Of a stretch of DNA of 41,725 nt, positions 7,006 through 14,360 are shown piece by piece (within the stretch, counting starts at the first letter, position 1; the number at the start of each line of letters is the position of its first letter). Under the pieces are notes generated by a model that worked only from the letters and a program-made list of their open reading frames with translations, searched no databases and was not told where the DNA came from. Source of the DNA: Oscillospiraceae bacterium (GTDB taxonomy: Bacteria > Bacillota > Clostridia > Oscillospirales > Acutalibacteraceae); contig WRBQ01000013.1 in assembly GCA_009784445.1 (NCBI GenBank), positions 1 through 41,725 on the forward strand. Direction: 5' to 3'. Both the position numbers and the translations under genes were made by a program.

Positions 7006-8310
7006 ATGAAGAAGTTTATTCTGGCGTTGTTGGCAGTTGTGCTGGTGGCAGTGGGGCTGGTGGGTTGCACTGCGCCGGTGCAGCCGCTGCCGCTGCTGGG
7101 CGATGCCACTCCCCTGACTTTTAACGCACGTGAATATGCCCTTGCGGATGTGATTGACGCGCGTGCGCAAGAGTTCAGTTTGCTGGCCATTGCGCATGAC
7201 GGCTTTGCGGTGCAGCTGCGCGGGGATGAACTGGACGGCGTTCGGCTGCGCTATCGCAATGGCTGGCAGTTGCATGCACCCGAGCACCCACCCAGCGCGA
7301 ATGTCCGTGACATTGCGCAGCTTGTGGTGGTGAGTGAAGGCGATGACCTTTACACCGTACGGCTGATTGATGCTGACGAGCATGTGCGTGAAATCACCGC
7401 TGGACAGCTGTTTTTGCAGCCGCATCGCCAGCATTTGTTCTACGAGGGGACAAGCTATGCCCACACTGGCCGCAATGTCACAGTGCTTACCGCATTGCGG
7501 GCTGTGCCGCTATATCATTTGTTGGCGGGGAACCATTTTGCTGCCATGGCGCGCAATGGAGAAACGGTGTACTTTCGCGGGCAGGGCTATCTGATGAGCG
7601 AGCAAAACCATGTGAGTTTGCAGCTGCCGGATGGCCGTGTGCTGCGCGACATCGTGGGCATCATGGCCGAGCCGCCGGGGGTGCAAATCACGCAACTATT
7701 CCACGATGCAATGCATTTTATCGCACAAGATGAGCAGGTTCTGGCGATCAAAATTGACGGGCTTGGCTGGGATATGCTGGAGCATGCGCCGTTTATCAGC
7801 TCGCTGAACCCCCAGCGTGCACTGGCGGTTTTTCCGCCAATTACACCCACGGGCTTGGCTAGCATGCTCACCGGCAAAACGCCCGATGCGCATGGCATCA
7901 CCGGGCGTGGGCAGCGAAATTTGTTGATTGACGACGACATCTTCGCGCTGGTGCCCGGCAGCGTACACATTGGCGCGCGCAACAGCTTCTTCAATACCAG
8001 TTTGTCGCCACAACTCACCACTAGCGACGCCGACGGCTTCATGCTGGCGCAGCAGGCACTGGCACAGCCCGCTGATTTCACCTTTGTGCATTTTAAACAG
8101 GTGGACAGCACCGCGCACTATTATGGTCCGCAGGCTGAGCAAACGCAACGCGCCATTGCGGAAATCGACGACTTTGTGCGCTTGCTGGCCGAGCAGTTTG
8201 ATGGGCGCATCATCATCACCAGCGACCATGGCCTGCACGAAACAGCCGATGGCGGCAACCACGGGCTGTTTTTGCCGCAAGACATGCTGGTGCCTTACGT
8301 AGTAAGGTAA
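7006..8310 (+). CDS. Lipoprotein with alkaline-phosphatase-superfamily (type I phosphodiesterase/NPP) domain
   Basis: A 434-aa lipoprotein (lipobox LVGC, Cys 21). The N-terminal ~225 residues again look like two copies of the operon's SUOX-like domain (DGFAVQL, RDIAQLVVV; VSLQLPDG, RDIVGIM). The C-terminal ~190 residues are an alkaline-phosphatase/nucleotide pyrophosphatase-phosphodiesterase domain: metal Asp 251 (IDGLGWD), nucleophile Thr 280 in PPITPTGLASMLTG, then PDAHGI, Asp 367 and His 371 (VDSTAHYYGP), SDHG at 406-409 and His 419 (NHG). The metal set appears complete, so it may cleave phosphodiesters outside the cell. It is the only predicted enzyme of the operon; the substrate is unknown. 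It is followed by a strong terminator. Confidence 0.8.
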   Translation: MKKFILALLAVVLVAVGLVGCTAPVQPLPLLGDATPLTFNAREYALADVIDARAQEFSLLAIAHDGFAVQLRGDELDGVRLRYRNGWQLHAPEHPPSANVRDIAQLVVVSEGDDLYTVRLIDADEHVREITAGQLFLQPHRQHLFYEGTSYAHTGRNVTVLTALRAVPLYHLLAGNHFAAMARNGETVYFRGQGYLMSEQNHVSLQLPDGRVLRDIVGIMAEPPGVQITQLFHDAMHFIAQDEQVLAIKIDGLGWDMLEHAPFISSLNPQRALAVFPPITPTGLASMLTGKTPDAHGITGRGQRNLLIDDDIFALVPGSVHIGARNSFFNTSLSPQLTTSDADGFMLAQQALAQPADFTFVHFKQVDSTAHYYGPQAEQTQRAIAEIDDFVRLLAEQFDGRIIITSDHGLHETADGGNHGLFLPQDMLVPYVVR

Positions 8311-8317
8311 CACAAAA

Positions 8318-8357
8318 AATATCACCCGGTGCTGAGAAAGCTACCGGGTGTGTTTTG
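8318..8357. terminator. Bidirectional terminator closing the lipoprotein operon and the PIG-L/ROK operon
   Basis: An 8-bp stem CACCCGGT/ACCGGGTG with a 12-base loop, T-rich on both sides (TGTTTTGTT on plus; ATATTTTTTGTG on minus). Confidence 0.85.
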
Positions 8358-8368
8358 TTGTTGATGAC

Positions 8369-8430
8369 CGCTTCGCTAGCGTGCTCCCCCACCGCCCTGC
8401 GGGACACCTCCCCCAAGGGGGAGGCAGAGG
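8369..8430. repeat. Intergenic dispersed-type repeat with CCTCCCCC/GGGGGAGG hairpin
   Basis: CGCTTCGCTAGCG, a C-rich stretch with GCCCTGCGGG, and the inverted repeat CTCCCCC-AA-GGGGGAG. The style (short GC-rich palindromes between genes) matches 14187-14347 and is typical of dispersed repeats in Oscillospiraceae genomes. The rest of 8311-8514 holds only AT runs and a small CCGC/GCGG hairpin at 8461-8471; no gene is seen. Confidence 0.6.
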
Positions 8431-8514
8431 TTTGTTTTTTCAACTTATCATTAAAATTCCACCGCGAAGCGGCTAGGTTTTTTTGGCTCTTTTTTTGCAA
8501 AAAAAGAACACACA

Positions 8515-9876
8515 CTACAGGCTAGCCGCAGCCACGCTTTGGCCAACGCGGCGGGATTTTTCGTCCGGCACATGCACGTTGAAGGTACAAGCGGGGTATT
8601 CCTCAGCAAGCACTTTTTTGGCGCCGGCGAGGATGAGGTTGCCACCTTCGCCGCTCATGACGCGACCCAGCAGCAGCACGTGACGGAAGCCGTAGAACTC
8701 GTGATAGTACGGCAGCGTGTGGCCAAGATACACACCGATGGACTCAAACACTTGCACGGCGCGCGCGTCGCCAGCGGCCAAGAGATCTTGCACAACTTTG
8801 AGCTTTTCGCCGGGGGCTGCGGATTCATCAAGCGCAATGCCTGCGTGTCCGGCCAGTTTAATCACACCGTCTTGGCTGAAATATTTCACGCCGCAGCCGA
8901 TATCTCCGCTCCACTCATCTTGCATGGCGCTAGGCGCGGCATCCACCGGCGCAAAGGCCAGTTCGTTGAGCCAGCCGGTGATGTTGCCGTCTTCATCCAC
9001 AAAACCACCGGCCTCGCTGGTACCCATGGCAATGCCCAGCACTGCGGTGTCTTCCAATTCCATCGCGCCAGCCAATGCGGTGACGTCGCCGTCGTTAACG
9101 ACGTTCAGCGGCAGTTCTGCGCCGATTTCGGCAGCTGCACGCTTGTAGATATCTTTGACTTGCGCGTCGAATTTATCTTGCGGCACTTTGAGGAAAAGCG
9201 AGGCGACCATGGTGCGGTTGTCGATGTAAATGCCCGCTGAACTCACGCCGATGGCATCCACCCGCGGCATTTTGCTGGCGGCGGTTTTCATGGCGCTGAC
9301 GATGCCGTCAAAGTGATACTGCGGGTCGGGATTGATTTTGGGGTGCCACACCACCTCTTCGCTATACACCGCTTCGCCATCAATCACTGCCGACACTTTG
9401 CGGTCGCTGCCGCCTGCGTCAAAGCCAATGCGGCAGCCGCGCAGGTTGCCACCCACGGGTCTAGATTTCTCGCGCACGGCAGGTTTGTCTGACAAGGACA
9501 AAGCCTTTACAGCAAAAGGTTGCTCGTATACCCGTGCCATGAAGGCTGCGTCAAACGCGCGCGTGCCGCCTTGGCTGTAGGCCGCTTTGATGTGGGCTGC
9601 GATGTCGTCATCGCCGCAAATGGTGACGAAAAAACCGCCCTTTGCCCACAGCAAAAACTTCACGCAGCGGTCAACGTAGTATTGGTCTGCCTCTTTGTTG
9701 GTGCCGGTGATTTTGGTGTCATACACGGCGGTGAGGCCATCGTTGCGTTGCACCGCAATGGCGATGGGCTTGTTCGCAAGTTTGAGGAATTCACGCGCAA
9801 ACACGGCCATGGGGATGTAGCCCGGGTCGAGTGCTGGCGTGTGTTTGAGGGGGATTTCGATACCTAAAAATTTCAT
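8515..9876 (-). CDS. ROK-family sugar kinase-like protein with N-terminal extension
   Basis: A 453-aa protein of the ROK/ASKHA superfamily, which includes glucokinases and N-acetylglucosamine kinases. The ROK part starts at about residue 149: RIGFDAGGSDRK (phosphate-1 loop) and VIDGE, a central IGVSSAG, NDGDVTALAG (catalytic-Asp region) and MGTSEAGGFVDEDG. The ~145 residues before it form an extra domain of unknown role, making the protein about half again as long as ordinary ROK kinases. The ordinary ROK zinc-finger cysteines are not evident. Its ATG overlaps the upstream PIG-L stop by 4 bp, so both are co-translated and probably act on the same amino sugar, but the substrate and even kinase activity are inferred. 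Confidence 0.75.
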   Translation of the reverse strand: MKFLGIEIPLKHTPALDPGYIPMAVFAREFLKLANKPIAIAVQRNDGLTAVYDTKITGTNKEADQYYVDRCVKFLLWAKGGFFVTICGDDDIAAHIKAAYSQGGTRAFDAAFMARVYEQPFAVKALSLSDKPAVREKSRPVGGNLRGCRIGFDAGGSDRKVSAVIDGEAVYSEEVVWHPKINPDPQYHFDGIVSAMKTAASKMPRVDAIGVSSAGIYIDNRTMVASLFLKVPQDKFDAQVKDIYKRAAAEIGAELPLNVVNDGDVTALAGAMELEDTAVLGIAMGTSEAGGFVDEDGNITGWLNELAFAPVDAAPSAMQDEWSGDIGCGVKYFSQDGVIKLAGHAGIALDESAAPGEKLKVVQDLLAAGDARAVQVFESIGVYLGHTLPYYHEFYGFRHVLLLGRVMSGEGGNLILAGAKKVLAEEYPACTFNVHVPDEKSRRVGQSVAAASL

Positions 9877-10709
9877 GAGAGTTTATTTATCCTTTCGCGC
9901 ACATCTTGTGCAAATTTTTCAATGTATGCTTGCATGAATGCCGCAGGCTCGGCATCGCTGTTGACCAGCACGGTGATATCCAAGCCATAGCTCATGCTGT
10001 CGCAGTCGTCCACATCGTGGCTGGCGAAGAAGGTTGCATTGGCCAGCCGCCTGCCAATCGTGGCTAGGTCATAGCGCTTGCCGCCCGCGATTTGGCTGTC
10101 ATACACCCCAAGCAAAGCTGCCGCCACATTGGGATGTTCACCAGTGTTTTGTGCCACTTTGTCTTCGTCGTTGAGCCAGTCCAAGCTGCGCCACACTTCC
10201 ATGCTGATGACCCGCTTGGGGCGTTGCGCAACAGGAATGCTGCGCAGGGCACGAATCACTTGCAGCGTCACGGCCACATGGGTATCGTGCTTGTCGGCGA
10301 GATTATGGGTGTAAAGGGTATCCGCTTTACAGGCTAGAATGATGTCGCGCAGCTCGCTCACCAGCGCGGGGCTGTCGGCGGCTTTCACGGCAGAGCTGGG
10401 GTAGGCCAGTTGCAGTTGCGCGGCATATTTGCCTACATCAGCGGCCTGGTTTTGCTCAACGGCGCGGATGACTTTCATGTCGTCGTCGGTGTAGTTGGCG
10501 TAGATGCCGCTGCGAGGCGCGCCGCCGCCGTCGGTGACGGTGACGCCGGTGAAGTGCTTGTCCGCCTTGCCGTAACAGTCGATAATCGGCGCAAAGGCCA
10601 TGATTTCGATGTCGTCTTGGTGAGCAGCAATGCACAGGTCTGTGGTGCGGGCGAGGTTAGTTTCGCCGTCGGGGTAATGGGCCTGCGCGGCCGGGTTATG
10701 AAAATGCAT
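9873..10709 (-). CDS. PIG-L/LmbE-family deacetylase
   Basis: A 278-aa protein of the zinc-dependent GlcNAc-type deacetylase family (PIG-L, MshB, BshB). The signature is visible as AAHQDDIE at residues ~28-35 (usual AHPDDxE with Pro replaced by Gln), and the downstream metal-ligand segment as HNLADKHDTH near 135-144. It probably removes acetyl groups from an N-acetyl sugar in the cytoplasm; no signal peptide is seen. Directly coupled to the ROK gene (ATGA overlap), which supports a small amino-sugar pathway. AGGAGG sits ahead of ATG 10709, but both the site and the start codon are inside one arm of a perfect inverted repeat (10706-10769). Confidence 0.85.
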   Translation of the reverse strand: MHFHNPAAQAHYPDGETNLARTTDLCIAAHQDDIEIMAFAPIIDCYGKADKHFTGVTVTDGGGAPRSGIYANYTDDDMKVIRAVEQNQAADVGKYAAQLQLAYPSSAVKAADSPALVSELRDIILACKADTLYTHNLADKHDTHVAVTLQVIRALRSIPVAQRPKRVISMEVWRSLDWLNDEDKVAQNTGEHPNVAAALLGVYDSQIAGGKRYDLATIGRRLANATFFASHDVDDCDSMSYGLDITVLVNSDAEPAAFMQAYIEKFAQDVRERINKLS

Positions 10710-10769
10710 TTGGGCTTCCTCCTGTGAATATCATACCTTACTATGATACCATAGAAGAAGCCCAAATGC
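10706..10769 (-). promoter_or_regulatory. Inverted repeat that can sequester the PIG-L ribosome site and start codon
   Basis: GCATTTGGGCTTC (10706-10718) and its exact complement GAAGCCCAAATGC (10757-10769), 38 bp apart. In RNA the pairing extends four more base pairs with wobbles and covers AGGAGG and AUG. A second small repeat, TATCATA/TATGATA, lies in the loop. It could also be a pair of DNA operator half sites around the local promoter, about 51 bp centre to centre. Confidence 0.7.
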
Positions 10770-10771
10770 AA
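10743..10771 (-). promoter_or_regulatory. Candidate promoter for PIG-L/ROK
   Basis: TTGCAT (10771-10766), 17-bp spacer, TATCAT (10748-10743) on the minus strand. A transcript from here would lack the distal arm of the inverted repeat and leave the ribosome site free. Confidence 0.5.
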
Positions 10772-10790
10772 GTGAAATTTTGATGAATAA

Positions 10791-11033
10791 TTAGACCGGC
10801 ACACTATCGTGATATAACTCATCGGGACAGATGTCTTGCCCGTGAATCCATTCCACACTCAAGTGTGCGGGTTTTACTGTGCGAAACAATGCAGGGATTT
10901 TCAGCTCACGATAAGCTGGATGGTCTAGATAGGGTTTTACATCAAACAGCCGACATTCCCGGTTGTCAAACGTAACCAAAAGGCAGTAATTTTCCTGTGG
11001 CTGCACTGCAATGGCACTGGGTGCAATTGACAT
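10791..11033 (-). CDS. DUF2442 protein
   Basis: An 80-aa protein with the DUF2442 pattern: an N-terminal beta strand reading LLVTFDNRE, then RLFDVKPYLDHP, LFRTVKP and the near-terminal IHGQDICPDELYHDS. The family is commonly paired with DUF4160, as here; its start shares one base with the DUF4160 stop (TAATG). The pair has been suggested to act as a toxin-antitoxin-like module, but I know of no firm function. It lies in the RNase J transcription unit. Confidence 0.85.
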   Translation of the reverse strand: MSIAPSAIAVQPQENYCLLVTFDNRECRLFDVKPYLDHPAYRELKIPALFRTVKPAHLSVEWIHGQDICPDELYHDSVPV

Positions 11034-11299
11034 TATTTAAACCCCTCAATTTTCACGATTTCACCGCTTTCGTTCCAAGCTTCCCACGCGGCGTTGAGTT
11101 CATCTTGGCGAATTTCACACCACGCTTGAATGAGGCGATGCTGCTTGCGCGGCAGTTCGCCCTCTAGCAGTGTGCCATCAAAAGAATAAGCAGCTCTTTG
11201 TCCTGCATATTTGGCATGAAAATGCGGCGTGTGGTGTTGTTCGTTTTTTTCGCTATAGATGTGAATCAAAATTCCAAAAAAGTGTGAAATCAACGGCAT
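11033..11299 (-). CDS. DUF4160 protein
   Basis: An 88-aa protein with the DUF4160 signature: IHIYSEKNEQHHTPHFHAKY near residues 12-31, then AYSFDGTLLEGELP and a C-terminal helix WCEIRQDELNAAWEAW. Paired and translationally coupled with the DUF2442 gene. It starts 9 bp after the RNase J stop with no terminator between, so it is probably transcribed with rnj. Function unknown. Confidence 0.85.
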   Translation of the reverse strand: MPLISHFFGILIHIYSEKNEQHHTPHFHAKYAGQRAAYSFDGTLLEGELPRKQHRLIQAWCEIRQDELNAAWEAWNESGEIVKIEGFK

Positions 11300-11308
11300 A
11301 ATAGACTC

Positions 11309-13108
11309 CTATCCTTCTAATACCACTGGCACAACCAGCGGGCTGCGGCGCGTGCGTTGGTACATCAACCCGGAAATATCTTCGCGCAGTTTGCCCTTGA
11401 GGGCGTTGGTATCGCGCTTGTTGCGGGCGGGGAAGTTCTCCACCACGGCAATGGCGTGCTGGCGTGCTTCCTCGAGGAGGTCGCCGGATTCCTTGACGTA
11501 TACAAAGCCCTTGCTTTGAATGTCTGGCCCGGCAAGCAGCTGCCCGGTGTGGGTATCCACGCAAACGGTAACGATAACCATGCCCTCTTGCGCCAAATGC
11601 TTGCGGTCGCGGATGACCGCACTGCCCACGTCGCCCACGCCGTAGCCGTCCACATACACACTGCCGGCGGGCACAGGTTCGCCCACTTTCATAGCACGGT
11701 TGGTTAGCTCCAGCATGATGCCGTTGTCGGCAATCATGATATTATTCGGGTCAATGCCCATGGAAAGCGCAAGCTGCGCGTGCTTCATCAGGTGTTTTTG
11801 CTCGCCGTGCACGGGAATGAAATAACGCGGTTTGGTCAAACCCATGAGGATTTTCAGCTCTTCTGCGCAGGCGTGGCCGCTGACGTGCACGTCGTACATT
11901 TTCTCATACACGACATCCGCGCCAAGCTTGAGCAGCTCGTTAATGACCCTGCCCACGGTTTTTTCGTTGCCGGGAATGGGCGTGGCAGAGATGATGACAC
12001 AGTCACGCGGGGTGATTTCCACGCGGCGGTGGTCGCTGAAGGCCATGCGGGTGAGCGCGCTCATCGGCTCGCCCTGGCTGCCGGTGGTGATGATAACCAG
12101 TTGCTCAGGCGTGAAGCGGTTGAGCCACTCCAAGGGGATGAGAATGCCCTCGGGTGCACGCAGGTAGCCCAGCTCCAGGGCAATGTTGACGAAGTTCTCC
12201 ATGCTGCGACCCATGAGTGCCACCTTGCGGCCACTGCTGACGGCGGCGTCGATAATCTGCTGCACGCGGTGCACGTTGGAACTGAAGGTAGCGACAATCA
12301 ACCGCTTGTTGGCTGCTTTGCGAAACAATGCCTCGAAGCTTTCGCCAACCTTGCGTTCGCTCATGGTGAAACCTGCACGCTCTGCATTGGTGGAGTCACT
12401 GAGCAAAGCTAGGACGCCTTTTTTGCCGTAGTGCGCAAAGCGGGCTAGATCAATCATGTCGCCGTCGATGGGCGTGGTGTCAATTTTGAAGTCGCCGGTT
12501 TGAATCACCGTGCCGGCCCCGCAGGTGATGGCATATGCCACCGCATCGGGAATAGAGTGGTTGACGTGGATGGGTTCAATGGTGAAACCGCCTATCTGAA
12601 AGCTGTCCCGTGCGCGTACTTCGTGCAGCTTGACGCGGTCGAGCATTTTGTGCTCTTTGAGCTTGCCACGAATGAGCCCCAGTGTGAGCTTGGTGCCATA
12701 TACCGGCGCGTTGATGCGCTTGAGTAGGTATGCCAGCCCGCCAATGTGATCTTCGTGGCCGTGGGTAATGACGATGCCCTTGAGGGTTTCGTAGTTTTGC
12801 TCAAGCCATGAAAAATCCGGGATGATGAGGTCAATGCCGGGGGCATCTGCGTCGGGGAACGCTAGGCCGCAGTCCACCGCAATGCGCTCGCCTTTGTATT
12901 CGTATATGGTGAGGTTTTTGCCCACTTCGTTCAGGCCGCCCAAAAAGGCGATTTTCAGTGGATCTTGTTTGCTGCGTTTTTGCTGCGACGCGCCTTTTTT
13001 GGCACGAATGACTGAAGTGTTTGCCCCTTGTTGGGCTTGTTTGGCATGGTTTTGCTGCGCAGGCTGTTTTTTGGCCTGCGGTTTGTTTTGTTTTTCGTTT
13101 TGTTGCAA
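11309..13108 (-). CDS. rnj: Ribonuclease J
   Basis: A 599-aa metallo-beta-lactamase/beta-CASP nuclease that processes and degrades RNA from the 5' end or internally. After a ~50-aa Gln/Lys/Asn-rich tail come the zinc motif HGHEDH (116-121), QTGDFKID, SDSTNAE, the beta-CASP segment GRSMENFV, TGSQGEPMSAL, HVSGHA and the KPRYFIPVHGE region, then the RNase J C-terminal domain. I chose TTG 13108 because AAAGGGAG lies eight bases upstream; the frame continues 33 codons further but through the leader hairpin and without a ribosome site. It has its own sigma-A promoter and a ~130-nt structured leader, which invites autoregulation. The basic tail is longer than usual. Confidence 0.93.
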   Translation of the reverse strand: MQQNEKQNKPQAKKQPAQQNHAKQAQQGANTSVIRAKKGASQQKRSKQDPLKIAFLGGLNEVGKNLTIYEYKGERIAVDCGLAFPDADAPGIDLIIPDFSWLEQNYETLKGIVITHGHEDHIGGLAYLLKRINAPVYGTKLTLGLIRGKLKEHKMLDRVKLHEVRARDSFQIGGFTIEPIHVNHSIPDAVAYAITCGAGTVIQTGDFKIDTTPIDGDMIDLARFAHYGKKGVLALLSDSTNAERAGFTMSERKVGESFEALFRKAANKRLIVATFSSNVHRVQQIIDAAVSSGRKVALMGRSMENFVNIALELGYLRAPEGILIPLEWLNRFTPEQLVIITTGSQGEPMSALTRMAFSDHRRVEITPRDCVIISATPIPGNEKTVGRVINELLKLGADVVYEKMYDVHVSGHACAEELKILMGLTKPRYFIPVHGEQKHLMKHAQLALSMGIDPNNIMIADNGIMLELTNRAMKVGEPVPAGSVYVDGYGVGDVGSAVIRDRKHLAQEGMVIVTVCVDTHTGQLLAGPDIQSKGFVYVKESGDLLEEARQHAIAVVENFPARNKRDTNALKGKLREDISGLMYQRTRRSPLVVPVVLEG

Positions 13109-13124
13109 GAAAAAATTCTCCCTT

Positions 13125-13169
13125 TGCCCACACGGTGCACTCCCCTGTAGATGGGAGTTCGTGCGGGCA
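13125..13169 (-). promoter_or_regulatory. Strong hairpin in the RNase J mRNA leader
   Basis: On the minus strand TGCCCGCACG pairs with CGTGTGGGCA (one wobble), with an inner ACTCCC/GGGAGT stem. It ends a few bases before the Shine-Dalgarno sequence. A weaker stem (ATAGCG/CGCTAT) lies further upstream. Confidence 0.7.
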
Positions 13170-13243
13170 TCTTCTAGTATTATTTTGTTTATATCACATA
13201 GCGACAAGACAAGCCGCTATCATATACAGCGCAATTACCTATA

Positions 13244-13272
13244 AGTATACACGAAATTTTGGGAAATGTCAA
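13244..13272 (-). promoter_or_regulatory. Sigma-A promoter of rnj
   Basis: TTGACA (13272-13267), 17-bp spacer, TATACT (13249-13244) on the minus strand. Expected leader length is about 130 nt. Confidence 0.85.
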
Positions 13273-13280
13273 GAAAAATC

Positions 13281-13309
13281 TTGCAACGGAGGAAAAAGCA
13301 TGCTATAAT
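13281..13309 (+). promoter_or_regulatory. Sigma-A promoter of the PHP gene
   Basis: TTGCAA (13281-13286), 17-bp spacer, perfect TATAAT (13304-13309). Divergent from the rnj promoter, with only eight bases between the two -35 boxes. Confidence 0.85.
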
Positions 13310-13341
13310 GTAGCTTGAAAGCATTTTTGAGGAGTTTCGAC

Positions 13342-14169
13342 ATGGCTTATAAAAACTTGATTGACCTGCACGTGCACACCGACAATTCCTATGATGGGCA
13401 TCACTCTGCTGTGTTTTTGTGCGAAAGCGCGGTGGAGATGGGTCTGCGCGCGGTGGCTTTCACCGACCACGTGGAGATGGATTTCTATCGCGACAACAAG
13501 TTTGATCTTTCGGCGCGCCAAAGCTACTTTGAAGTGGTGAAGGCGCGCAGCGCGTTCACCGGCAAGCTCATTGTGTGCGCCGGGCTTGAACTGGGTCAGC
13601 CGACCTATAACTTGCCCGACAGCGAACAGCTCGTACAACTATATTCTTATGACATTATCTTGGCTTCTATTCATAATTTGCGCATGAAAAATGATTTTTG
13701 GCTGCTGCCGCGGGACAAAGCCATGAATCCCGATGAAATCCACAAGCAGTTGCAGGGCTATTTCAAAGAGATGCTGCAACTGGTGCAGTGGGGCAAGTTT
13801 GACGTGATGACCCACATGACCTACCCCTTGCGCTACATGATGACCGAGCGCGGGCTGGGCATGGTGGATTTGGCGCCGTATCGTGAAGTGATGGACGCGA
13901 TTCTCGAGACCGCTGCGCAGAAGAAGATTGCCTTGGAAATCAACACCGCAAGCTTGCGCACCAGCTATGGCAAAATTGTGCCGGACGAAAGCATTGTGCG
14001 GCGTTTTCGCGAGCTTGGCGGCAGCCGCATCACCGTGGGCAGCGACGCGCACTATGCGCACCACTTGGGCAAAGACGTGGACAGCGGCATGGACATGGCG
14101 CTGCGCTGCGGCTTCACGCATGTGACGCTGTTTCAGCAAAGAGAAGCGCTGAAGATTGAAATTGCATAG
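13342..14169 (+). CDS. hisK: PHP-domain phosphoesterase, histidinol-phosphatase type
   Basis: A 275-aa protein of the polymerase-and-histidinol-phosphatase family, similar to HisJ/HisK which removes phosphate from L-histidinol phosphate. Metal-binding segments: DLHVHTDNSYDGH at residues ~7-19, FTDHVEMD near 47-54, the Glu in AGLELGQP near 83, ASIHNL near 105, MTHMTYP near 150, and GSDAHYAHHLG near 235. The ATG is preceded by GAGGAG; a longer frame from 13315 (TTG) would overlap the promoter. There are no other histidine genes nearby, so the real substrate may be another phosphoester; the gene symbol is tentative. Confidence 0.8.
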   Translation: MAYKNLIDLHVHTDNSYDGHHSAVFLCESAVEMGLRAVAFTDHVEMDFYRDNKFDLSARQSYFEVVKARSAFTGKLIVCAGLELGQPTYNLPDSEQLVQLYSYDIILASIHNLRMKNDFWLLPRDKAMNPDEIHKQLQGYFKEMLQLVQWGKFDVMTHMTYPLRYMMTERGLGMVDLAPYREVMDAILETAAQKKIALEINTASLRTSYGKIVPDESIVRRFRELGGSRITVGSDAHYAHHLGKDVDSGMDMALRCGFTHVTLFQQREALKIEIA

Positions 14170-14186
14170 CTTGATTCGACGCTCAA

Positions 14187-14347
14187 CCACCCCGCCGTTG
14201 CGACGGCACCCCTCCACGGAGGGGAATTGGGGGCTTTTAGGATATAGCGACAGTGAAATCCTCGCTCCGCGAGCCTTCCTCACCCCTCGCGGCTCGGGGA
14301 GCTCCTTCCCGAGGAAGGAGCTTGGGGGCTTAAGAGGATAACGACAG
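14187..14347 (+). repeat. Two tandem intergenic repeat units
   Basis: Unit 1 (14187-14253) and unit 2 (about 14279-14347) both hold a CCCCTC/C-rich stretch, a hairpin (CCCCTCC-AC-GGAGGGG; CTCCTTCC-CGA-GGAAGGAG), and the same tail GGGGGCTT...AGGATA...CGACAG. No gene is seen in 14170-14360. Confidence 0.75.
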
Positions 14348-14360
14348 CAAAGGGAATATA

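Noticed and set aside
8470-8512. Terminator for the ROK gene in the A/T-run palindrome
   Set aside because: The palindrome of seven T and seven A has no loop or GC stem; the GC hairpin at 8318-8357 is the better terminator.
10791-11299. Confident toxin-antitoxin call for the DUF4160/DUF2442 pair
   Set aside because: No toxin fold or active site can be named; only pairing and size suggest it.
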